Shown here piece by piece: positions 12,601 to 19,096 of a DNA stretch of 64,000 nt. Source of the DNA: Sipunculus nudus. Taxonomy: Eukaryota > Annelida > Sipuncula > Golfingiida > Sipunculidae. How positions within the stretch are numbered: position 1 is the first letter of the stretch; every line of letters begins with the position of its first letter. The DNA lies in NCBI GenBank assembly GCA_026874595.1, contig CM049315.1, positions 18,683,664 through 18,747,663 on the forward strand, in the 5' to 3' direction. A program made the translations under genes and the position numbers. The notes beneath the pieces were generated by a model. That model saw nothing but the letters and a program-made list of their open reading frames with translations. It was not told where the DNA came from and did no database searches.

Positions 12601-15600
12601 TAAATTTTAATAAATAGTTAAACTCTTTTATTTTATGTGCTGCTTATAAGTTATATGGCCAGGTCAAAATCTGTGTGACAATAGCACTCCATTTGTTAAT
12701 AAAATAAATGATATCAATCCTCTTCCCTGTCTCCAAAAATACGATCAAAATCATACATAAGCTAAACACCAACAACTCATAATAAAGCTTATATTTATTA
12801 CCACACAAAACCAGCATATGCCTCTTTCCCAAATCATATTTTTTATCATATATAACAGCTGAGCGCCGTGACCCATGGGTCCCTTGTTACTAAGAGCTTT
12901 TAATCTAGTCAGATACTGATCTGTACTTTCATCTTGATTTTGAACACATTTATTAAAGTAGAACCTCTCAAGTGTCACATTTTTCTTTGGTGTGAAATGT
13001 TCCTCGAATTTCTGTAGAACTATTTTATACTTCCATTCATCCCCATCATGATCATATTTGAAAGTATTATAAATGTCTATGGCTTGCTCACCAATCACGT
13101 GTAGCAATATGGAAGTCTTGGTTTTGTCAGGTTTGTCAATCGAACCGGTAGCTTCCATATAGAAGTTGAATCTCTGTATAAACCGCTTCCAGTTCTCACT
13201 AGTATTCCCTGTATAACACATGGGAGGTGGCGGAGCGATCTCCATATTTCTATCAATGGGCTTTACCCACAAATAATATAAAAGAGAGCGGCAATATCGA
13301 CGGGACACAGCACTTTTCCCCTATTATCACCCACGGACAGTTCGGCGCTATTTGTGACAGCTACTGTTATTCTGCCACTTATAAAAGTACATCAGCGGTT
13401 CCATAAGGTAACTGTGTCACTTCTGACACCATGTTATATTACTGTCACTGTCATACAGTTACAAACGTCCTACCTGACGCCAAGCCATGTGGTTTTATAT
13501 GTTTATTCCAGAACATGACATATGACTACGCCATCTGGTGGCTATATCAAAGTACACATTTTATCAGACAGGTGGCAGCACCTACAGGCACACCAATGCA
13601 ACACATGCATATATATAGTATCATCACAAAAACCACCAGCTTTGGACATATCACTACATTCTGCTCTCATAACCAGGTCTGGGGAACCAATCCAGGTCAC
13701 CAGTGGAGAGATCCCAAGAATTTCACCCGTCCATTGTTATAATGTTATCATTATATATCTGTTAACAGGTGATGGGGCCAATGATGTCAGCATGATCCAG
13801 ACTGCGGATATCGGTGTAGGGATCTCAGGTCAAGAGGGTATGCAGGCCGTCATGTCTGCTGACTTTGCGTTGGCTCGTTTCCGTTTCCTGCGTCGCCTCC
13901 TCATGGTGCATGGACACTGGTGTTATGATCGGCTGGCCCGAATGACACTCTACATGTTTTATAAAAATTGTGTAAGTTCATTCAGTAATATCTCTTGCAT
14001 ATTTTTATTATGTGTAAATTAACTTACAAATATAAGCTTGACGTTTTTTGTTTGAGAGTTCATGTAATATTGTGCTGTTTGCACATGTACAAAATAGTTA
14101 ACCATAGAAATTAATATAAGCTATAGAATAACTGGTAACTCTCTTAGGGCATCAAAATAGATACCTTCCATTAAAATTATTGTAAATGAATTATACTGTG
14201 ATTAGATTTTATGCTGGTAGCATTGCTGAAAGAAAGAAGTAAATTTATTTACATTTCAAGAAACACAGCTTGCAGATAACAAGACGTGGGTTGTAGCCAA
14301 TGATATCACAAGAAACAGACCAAGAAGCCAATCAGATTCCATTAACATGACTAGCTACCAATCACATGATATGTAATAGCTGGTGGCCAGTCAGAATCTG
14401 AGAAATAACTGGTAGATGATCAGATTTAAGGAACAATTCCTTGTGCCCATTCAGATTGTTAAAAGAAAGAAATTGTCCTATTTTGTTACATTGAACATTG
14501 TAATTAGTTGTATCAGATCAGTTTAAATGAAATCTGGAAAATTCTAAACATGATTATAAATAAAAAAAATTATCCAACATTAACATGTTAAACAGTATAA
14601 CCTTTTGAAACCTTTTTGCACAGTTTTACTATATTTTACACAAGTAAAGACTGAAACGTAGTCAGGATTCTCTTTGATGACCCTTTTCTGCAGACATTGA
14701 CCTTTTAGTATATTTACAGGTATAGGGCTTGATTTGGTTTATTTTGGTTTCAGGTGTTCATTTTCATTCTCCTGTGGTATCAGTTTTTCAATGGTTTCTC
14801 TGGATCTACACAAGTCGACCAGTACAACCTGATTTTCTTTAACCTCCTCTACACCTCTGTTCCTCCCCTGGTGCTCGGCATCTTCAATCAGGATCTCCCA
14901 GAGCGCATCCTCATGGCCAAGCCACATTTGTATCGACAGGGACCAGCAAGTGCTGTATGTACCATTGCAGATTTTTTGTCTTTCCTCATGATATGGTGGT
15001 CATTATGTCCATTTTGATCGTTACCAGATAATAAATTATGGAGATATTTTTAATTACAGGCAAACCTTATTATTTAAGTGTTTAAGTCAGAGCCCTTACT
15101 CATGTCAAAGTTTAAAGCTTGAATTTCTAATAAACAGTTTTTAAGTTATTACCAAGTAAAAACTGCTTTATTGTTGAACTGTGGATACATCAACATTGTC
15201 TGCAGACCCAGCAGTTAATGATAACAAATTATAACTATACATAGCACATCATGAATAGGCTAATATAAAATTCCAGGCCACATAAGGGGGTTATGTGGGC
15301 TGTTTTAAAACAGTCAGGACCAAAATAGACATATTTATACTTGTTTCTTGGCAGTTGAGCATTGTAACTTCATGATATATTTTCTTATTTTCCTTAATGT
15401 ATCCAAAATATTCTTAATAACATTTTATAATAATATCAAGTTATGAAAAAAAAAAAATAATGAAAAAATACTAATGTTCATTATATTTTTTTGTCCTTTT
15501 GAGCTTGGTTAAGTGAATTGTAATAATGTGTGTTTTCCGTTATTTCATTTTCAGATATACAAGCCACATTCCTATTTTGTGAACATCCTGGATGCATTAT

Positions 15601-16278
15601 GGCAAAGTTTACCACTGTATTTCACTGCTCACTGTGTAAGTCACATTATGGCAAGTCACCGACTTTATATATGTCACAAAGCACTCAGCAGATCCCTCAT
15701 CAGCATGTCTTCATTTCCATTATTGCCTTTTAATTGAAATACTGTTCTTCCTTTTTTAAGTACAGGTATACCTGATGTCTCATCATTGAACACCTGTAAT
15801 GTTTGATTGTTAATTGTGTATAATATATCACTGCTTTATGTTGAAAGATATTTACACTCTTCAAGGCATGCAAAGTGTTTCTTCATATCATTTTTTCACT
15901 GTTACTTCAATTCCTGGTTTTTGTCATCGTCTTTATCACATTTACTTGTTAAAAAATACTTGAGTTCAGCAAGATATTTAACAAAATTTTCCTGTGTTAT
16001 GGATCAGTGGCTCCCTCTTCAGGGATTGTTTAACAAATGGTTCTTTCAGGCATACATTGTCAGTGATTGTTTTTACCATCGGTGAATCTTTCAGGCGTAC
16101 ATTGACAGTGATTTGGACATCTGGGAGTTTGGGACCGTTGCCACGTTCTCCTGTGTGTTAGCTTCACTTCTCCATATGGGCATTGAAACGCACCATTGGG
16201 TAGGTATTGTATTTATTATAACAAATCTCCTTCTCCCTCTTTCTGTTAAGCATGTATGCATATATAAATATATATATA

Positions 16279-16347
<69 letters not shown>

Positions 16348-18244
16348 TTATATTTATATTTTGATTGGGTCTGGACCAATTCCCCATTAGTCCAGATCCT
16401 AACCGTTATTAATTTACGTTATTAAATCCTAACTTGGATGTGGTCTGGAATAATGATTGATTGGTCCAGATCCCAAACAGGATTCAGTTCAGCCTAAATC
16501 CCCATCTTTAATTATTAACAAAGAGAATGACATCCTGTTTATCAGTTGAAGGTTATGGGTACCAATACCTCTGATCCTGCTCATAATAGTATATACTTAC
16601 TAACTTCATGTCCACAAGGCTTTTTTCAATTATCAAATAAATGTAGAATTGTTTATATTTAAAAAATGTTTTTTGTTTATTTTACATACAGAATTTACTT
16701 ATTTAAATTCAAACATGCATGTTGCATGTAGGCAATACAAGCCAGAAAGAGTTTTATTCGTCAGGTTTAACATATTTCAAATTTTTACAAAGGTTGAGAT
16801 GTGCCACAAAAGTCAGTATTATTCTTTTATTCCATTAATTGATTCATATTAGGTATCAATCCAGAAATATATATTCATGTGTTCAACTAACTTATGGCAT
16901 GGCATAAATATAATTTTGTCATAAAGAAATTAGATTTAAGTTTTGGATAGGCTGAAATTAGGTGAATTTACTTAATTTAATCAAAAGTATATGTTGATAT
17001 GCTGATGGCATCATGTTGTATTATGTCAACTCACAGTCTGAATCAGGATTGGGCTGGACCTGATCCTTATCCCGATAAGGATGTAGTCTGGACCAATCAG
17101 GAATTGGTCCTGACCATTTGGCATTTAGTCCAGACCAGATCCGGATCTGGATTTAGTAGTTTCTAAACCCTGATCTGGATCTAGTCCACTCCAAATTCCT
17201 GTTGAGGTTTAGGCCGGACTGAATCATGATCAAGATTTGGTCTGGACCAAAAGCAGATTGGTTCAGATTGGGATCTGGACCTTGACATATACTGTCTATT
17301 CAAGATAACAATATGATAAGAGTTATATACAGTTATTCAGCCCTTTGGATATTAGGTTTTATATGCATGTCGTCAGAAATGATTATAAAGATTAAAAAGA
17401 ATCTGTGATGTTCTCTATAGATTTATGTCCTTTGTCTTGGTCACACTAGATGGATAGAACAAGGATTATTCAGCTCCTACCTCAGTGTATTAACAACTAG
17501 CCCACATCCTACATTCTACTGTATTTCAGTTTTGTATTAAGTTTGTCTCTCTTGTCTTTACAGAACATTTTCCACTGGCTGTCCATCCTGGGCAGCATAG
17601 CGTTGATGTTGGTGTTTAATCTGGCCTTCGGGGCCCTGTGTGTGACTGGGGCTCCGCCGTCTAACCCTCACTGGGTTACACAGATTGTCATGTCGTCAGC
17701 CCCAGACTGGTGCATCCTCCTTTTAGGTGTTATTCTGGCATTAGCCCCAAGGTAAATCATGATATTCATTTTAAGCATGATTTAAGAAGTTGGATGAATC
17801 CAAACTGTAATTTCAAACAAGATGTTTGCTATCGCAGAAAAAATCTCTGGCCTCCCTCCTTTTTAGTGCATTTTATAAAAATTATTTAATAAAAACATGT
17901 GGACAGGGAAAGTAGAATGGTTTATATAAATCTGAGATTTTATATTCAAGTTCAATAGTCACAGTACTGTTAAAAAAATTAAGATATTTTATGTTATATT
18001 TATATTATATTATATTATATTATATTTTATTATATTATTTTATATTATATTATATTATATTATATTATATTACATTACATTACATTACAGGTATATAATC
18101 AGGGCATTACAAGGGACCCTGTGGCCATCAGATGTGGACAGAGCACGACAAGAGAGTAGGAAACCACATGAGAGCTACGTCACAGTGACCAAAGTTCTAA
18201 CCAAACAAGGCTGTGAAGAAATGACTGCAGAGCTTGTTACATAG
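427..18244 (+). CDS. ATP10: ATP10-type P4-ATPase (phospholipid flippase), 3' part, 14 exons
   Basis: Catalytic subunit of a P4-ATPase, which moves phospholipid from the outer to the cytosolic leaflet using ATP. The start of the gene (actuator domain, DKTGT phosphorylation site) lies left of the window. Joining 427-606, 1684-2023, 2697-2953, 3654-3780, 4659-4762, 5397-5477, 6140-6640, 7023-7077, 13769-13971, 14754-14954, 15555-15635, 16095-16199, 17564-17751 and 18091-18244 gives 858 codons plus a stop, with all phases compatible and GT-AG ends. Visible landmarks are the N-domain [24 protein letters not shown], the P-domain [11 protein letters not shown], and membrane segments 5-10 in the last six exons. 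The order and spacing follow vertebrate ATP10A/B/D; which vertebrate paralogue is closest cannot be told. A gypsy element fills intron 8. No clear polyadenylation signal was found after the stop. Confidence 0.93.
588..1075. repeat. 34-bp minisatellite that copies the splice donor of ATP10 exon a
   Basis: About 15 tandem units of 30-35 bp. The unit is the exon's last bases plus the donor: CTCATGTTGACTCA followed by GTGAGTACCTCACAAACA. The first unit is the real exon/intron junction; the others lie in the intron. About ten later units keep GTGAGT, GTAAGT or a close variant after CTCA. The rest of the intron to 1683 has no recognised feature. Confidence 0.9.
1684..2023 (+). CDS. ATP10: ATP10 exon b (N-domain, RYEAESPDE motif)
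   Basis: The acceptor AACCAG ends at 1683 and the donor GTAAGT starts at 2024; 340 nt, entering in phase 0 and leaving one base. A low-complexity acidic and serine-rich stretch comes first, then [16 protein letters not shown], the P4-ATPase N-domain signature. The following intron (2024-2696) is AT-rich with nothing recognised. Confidence 0.92.
2697..2953 (+). CDS. ATP10: ATP10 exon c (N-domain, KGADS)
   Basis: The acceptor TTACAG ends at 2696 and the donor GTAAGT starts at 2954; 257 nt. The peptide contains [17 protein letters not shown] and [10 protein letters not shown], the ATP-binding core of the N-domain, and ends [10 protein letters not shown]. The next intron (2954-3653) shows nothing recognised. 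Confidence 0.94.
3654..3780 (+). CDS. ATP10: ATP10 exon d (end of N-domain)
   Basis: The acceptor CTTGCAG ends at 3653 and the donor GTGAGT starts at 3781; 127 nt, leaving one base. It encodes [11 protein letters not shown] through EMELQLL. The downstream intron carries a small TA-flanked MITE (3821-3993). Confidence 0.92.
3821..3993. mobile_element. Small MITE with CAGTGGAACCTGT ends (pogo/Tigger-like)
   Basis: 173 bp with perfect 13-bp terminal inverted repeats, CAGTGGAACCTGT and ACAGGTTCCACTG, flanked on both sides by TA. There is no coding capacity. TA targets and CAGT ends fit the Tc1/mariner-pogo superfamily (inference). Related elements lie at 60892-61069 and, more diverged, at 23494-23648. 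Confidence 0.75.
4659..4762 (+). CDS. ATP10: ATP10 exon e (WVLTGDKQ)
   Basis: The acceptor TTTCAG ends at 4658 and the donor GTGAGG starts at 4763; 104 nt. Reads [16 protein letters not shown] and ends WVLTGDKQ, the P-domain TGD motif. The following intron (4763-5396) is AT-rich with no recognised element. Confidence 0.95.
5397..5477 (+). CDS. ATP10: ATP10 exon f
   Basis: The acceptor TTTCAG ends at 5396 and the donor GTGAGT starts at 5478; 27 codons, [13 protein letters not shown] onward, continuing the P-domain after TGDKQ. The next intron (5478-6139) contains an exon-like stretch after an AG at 5899, but it runs into a stop and has no counterpart in the family. Confidence 0.93.
6140..6640 (+). 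CDS. ATP10: ATP10 exon g (variable insert and SVLCCR)
   Basis: The acceptor TTTAG ends at 6139 and the donor GTACGT starts at 6641; 167 codons. The middle is a serine/threonine-rich, poorly conserved linker typical of ATP10 proteins. The end, [10 protein letters not shown] and [18 protein letters not shown], is the conserved P-domain block. Confidence 0.93.
7023..7077 (+). CDS. ATP10: ATP10 exon h
   Basis: The acceptor TTTCAG ends at 7022 and the donor GTAAGT starts at 7078; 55 nt encoding [18 protein letters not shown], leaving one base of the glycine codon that starts GDGAND. Intron 8, which follows, is 6.7 kb because of the gypsy insertion. Confidence 0.92.
7391..7589 (-). repeat. Gypsy 3' LTR (left copy)
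   Basis: 199 bp, nearly identical to 13432-13628. Its outer end reads TTATAT where the other copy has the canonical TGTTAT, so the outer dinucleotide has mutated; the inner end ATCATCACA is conserved. Confidence 0.92.
7590..7602 (-). other. Polypurine tract of the gypsy element
   Basis: On the - strand, AAAAGAGGGGAGA lies directly before the 3' LTR, the expected place and composition for the plus-strand primer of reverse transcription. Confidence 0.8.
7691..9592 (-). pseudogene. Gypsy pol: RNase H and integrase
   Basis: A 633-codon open frame. The first third is RNase [29 protein letters not shown] and VADALSR. The middle is integrase: an HEGH/CETC zinc module, [19 protein letters not shown], and [11 protein letters not shown]. 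Where the third catalytic acidic residue of the DDE triad is expected (SN-x-Q-x-E context) the protein reads SNRQSKSAV, so the glutamate is replaced by lysine. The frame joins the upstream RT frame only through a shift near 9532-9539, a run of eight T on the + strand. The C-terminus is basic ([12 protein letters not shown]). Confidence 0.9.
9472..10083 (-). pseudogene. Gypsy pol: reverse transcriptase core
   Basis: Contains [41 protein letters not shown] and FLGDLI, the palm and thumb motifs of a gypsy reverse transcriptase. The position usually filled by Y or V before xDD is serine. The frame is shifted against the upstream RT start near 10095-10110 and again against RNase H near 9535. Confidence 0.9.
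10017..10910 (-). pseudogene. Gypsy gag end, protease and start of reverse transcriptase
   Basis: Begins inside the nucleocapsid with the zinc knuckle [13 protein letters not shown], followed by the aspartic protease motif [12 protein letters not shown] and the RT fingers ([20 protein letters not shown]). Ends out of frame shortly after HYKMPTE, where a single-base shift moves the reading frame to the next segment. Confidence 0.9.
11030..11240 (-). pseudogene. Gypsy gag, middle part after the nested insertion
   Basis: The - strand continues gag with [19 protein letters not shown] and a leucine-rich stretch before the nucleocapsid. The matching upstream half lies at 12889-13245 on the other side of the nested repeat, so the gag reading frame is physically split. 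Confidence 0.8.
11241..12888. mobile_element. Nested repeat, family A copy 1 (TTTTTAGCTCAGCTGAC ... CTTGTT)
   Basis: A 1.65-kb non-coding insertion inside gypsy gag. The left end has a near-perfect hairpin, AGCTCAGCTGACTGTAAGTC followed by ATCTGAGCT, then a GTCC/GTCCG-rich run. The right end reads CAGCTGAGCGCCGTGACCCA and stops at CTTGTT. The target was probably CACAGTTACTAAG; TT or GTT is present on both sides, so a 2-3 bp target duplication is possible but ambiguous. It includes a poly-C run (about 12100-12124) and a GAATAT microsatellite near 12348-12380. The copy at 19097-21727 shares ends and interior. Confidence 0.82.
12889..13245 (-). pseudogene. Gypsy gag, N-terminal part
   Basis: Starts at a methionine at 13245 ([20 protein letters not shown]), followed by a capsid-like segment with [16 protein letters not shown] and [10 protein letters not shown], typical of Ty3/gypsy gag. 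It is cut at 12889 by the family A insertion; the downstream continuation in the track (GPMGHG...) is insert sequence, not gag. Confidence 0.85.
13418..13431 (-). other. Primer-binding site of the gypsy element
   Basis: Directly inside the 5' LTR the - strand reads TGGTGTCAGAAGTG, which would pair with a tRNA 3' end finishing in CCA. Which tRNA is not certain. Confidence 0.75.
13432..13628 (-). repeat. Gypsy 5' LTR (right copy)
   Basis: 197 bp with canonical ends TGTTAT and ATCACA, followed by the target duplication AAAAC at 13629-13633. For - strand transcription this is the promoter-side LTR. No TATA box is claimed. Confidence 0.93.
13769..13971 (+). CDS. ATP10: ATP10 exon i ([11 protein letters not shown])
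   Basis: The acceptor TTAACAG ends at 13768 and the donor GTAAGT starts at 13972; 203 nt. It completes [20 protein letters not shown], the Mg-binding P-domain motif, then reads [14 protein letters not shown] and [12 protein letters not shown] leading to the membrane. Confidence 0.96.
14754..14954 (+). CDS. ATP10: ATP10 exon j (membrane segments 5-6)
   Basis: The acceptor TTTCAG ends at 14753 and the donor GTATGT starts at 14955; 67 codons. Two hydrophobic spans ([17 protein letters not shown] and [18 protein letters not shown]) are separated by a short polar loop, and the exon ends GPASA. The upstream intron (13972-14753) and the downstream one (14955-15554) are AT-rich with nothing recognised. 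Confidence 0.92.
15555..15635 (+). CDS. ATP10: ATP10 exon k
   Basis: The acceptor TTTTCAG ends at 15554 and the donor GTAAGT starts at 15636; 27 codons, [19 protein letters not shown] onward, matching the family's segment before membrane span 7. Confidence 0.88.
16095..16199 (+). CDS. ATP10: ATP10 exon l
   Basis: The acceptor TTTCAG ends at 16094 and the donor GTAGGT starts at 16200; 35 codons, [20 protein letters not shown] to [10 protein letters not shown] near copy of the acceptor plus the first 19 exon bases lies 45 bp upstream (16041-16068); using it would hit a stop at 16083, so the downstream acceptor is the real one. The next intron opens with an (AT)n run at 16264-16345. Confidence 0.9.
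16264..16345. repeat. (TA)n microsatellite in ATP10 intron
   Basis: About 80 bp of nearly pure TA with a few TTTA interruptions; produces long spurious Tyr-Ile open frames on both strands. Confidence 0.95.
16366..17285. repeat. Degenerate GGTCTGGACC-rich repeat in ATP10 intron
   Basis: Two clusters (about 16366-16500 and 17035-17285) hold many copies, in both orientations, of short words such as GTCTGGACCAAT, AGTCCAGACC and GATCTGGATC. The intervening sequence is AT-rich and shows nothing recognised. Confidence 0.6.
17564..17751 (+). CDS. ATP10: ATP10 exon m (last membrane spans)
   Basis: The acceptor TTTACAG ends at 17563 and the donor GTAAAT starts at 17752; 188 nt. Hydrophobic spans [19 protein letters not shown] and [14 protein letters not shown] are separated by the conserved PPSNPHW loop. 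Confidence 0.93.
17998..18085. repeat. TATAT/TTATA pentamer microsatellite directly before the last ATP10 exon
   Basis: A run of about 85 bp of TATAT units grading into TTACA units that supply the acceptor TTACATTACAG at 18080-18090. The usual pyrimidine tract is replaced by repeat sequence. Confidence 0.9.
18091..18244 (+). CDS. ATP10: ATP10 last exon and stop
   Basis: The acceptor TACATTACAG ends at 18090. It completes an arginine codon and reads [20 protein letters not shown], then a short cytosolic tail ending in LVT and TAG at 18242-18244. RALQGT is conserved in ATP10 tails; the rest is lineage-specific. Confidence 0.9.
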
Positions 18245-19096
18245 GAGATCACATGATCATGTGGGACCTGTGACAGTGTTTATATTAAAAGCAGGAGACT
18301 GAGGTGAAATTTATGGAGCAGTTTTTAGGTTGCTTGGTAACACCTGGTAGTGTTCTTATTAAAAACTGGATTTTTTGGGTGAAATTTATGGAACTTTTGT
18401 GATATATAAAATTTTTCACATTAAAAACAAAAAAACACTGATGATAACCTATAAACAAGTGGTCACTTATTCATGGAATAATTTCAGGTGTCCCAATAAC
18501 TACCTTAAAATCCAAATTTCAATTAGAAAATACTCAAATACAGTGGTGCATTCTGAAAAGAGTAACCTGGATGAACTAATGGACCATTGCTCAATGGCAG
18601 CTGAAATTGTTAAGTACAAAATTCAGCAACCAAGGTGACATAAATGAATCAACTTCAGGAATTTGATTTCAGGCACTAGGACTCTTTGTATCTAAGTCAG
18701 AAATTTAAATTAAAATGAATTGATCAGTGTCAGTTATGTATATCATACATTCTGATCAGTATGTGTGGAGATTAGTGGCTCATCTCATAAGTTTTTTGGT
18801 TGGTTGTCGGTTGTGCTGGATGATTTGTAAAAGTCAAATGTCACAAGAATTTTACGTTTTATGTTTTTCAGGGAAAATGTTTTGTATCAAGCAGGTATGA
18901 AGTTATTAAAAACATTTTAACTGTCTTTCAGTGTTAAAATGTCCAGGATCCATCAAAACTTTACTGACTCTAGTTAATGTCCACATATGAGACAGTTATG
19001 TATATTTTGTGAACCAGTATCAATGTTTTGTGTTTATTGTTAACTTATAATTAAGCAGTGTAACTGCATGGTGCTGTTTTGTTCAGGTTGGTTTCA
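18245..19096. other. 3' flank of ATP10, probably 3' UTR
   Basis: AT-rich sequence with no coding region. ATTAAA occurs near 18282 but I cannot pick the transcript end. Confidence 0.4.

Larger units (their letters stand above)
7391..13628 (-). mobile_element. Ty3/gypsy LTR retrotransposon, degenerate, in ATP10 intron 8
   Basis: A full-length element of about 6.2 kb, antisense to the host gene. LTRs of 197-199 bp (7391-7589 and 13432-13628) are flanked by the 5-bp target duplication AAAAC at 7386-7390 and 13629-13633. On the - strand the order is LTR, primer-binding site, gag, zinc knuckle, protease, reverse transcriptase, RNase H, integrase, polypurine tract, LTR: the Ty3/gypsy order. The element is dead: gag is split by another repeat, pol has two frameshifts, and the integrase glutamate is replaced. 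By eye the LTRs differ at about nine bases plus two single-base indels, so the insertion is not recent. The RT resembles the K02A2.6-like/Mag group (inference). Confidence 0.95.

Noticed and set aside
12751-12885. Open frame continuing gypsy gag ([12 protein letters not shown]...)
   Set aside because: The same words occur at 21485-21745 in family A copy 2, so this is inserted repeat, not gag.
16041-16085. Upstream acceptor as the true start of ATP10 exon l
   Set aside because: The frame it opens meets TGA at 16083; the downstream AG gives the conserved peptide.
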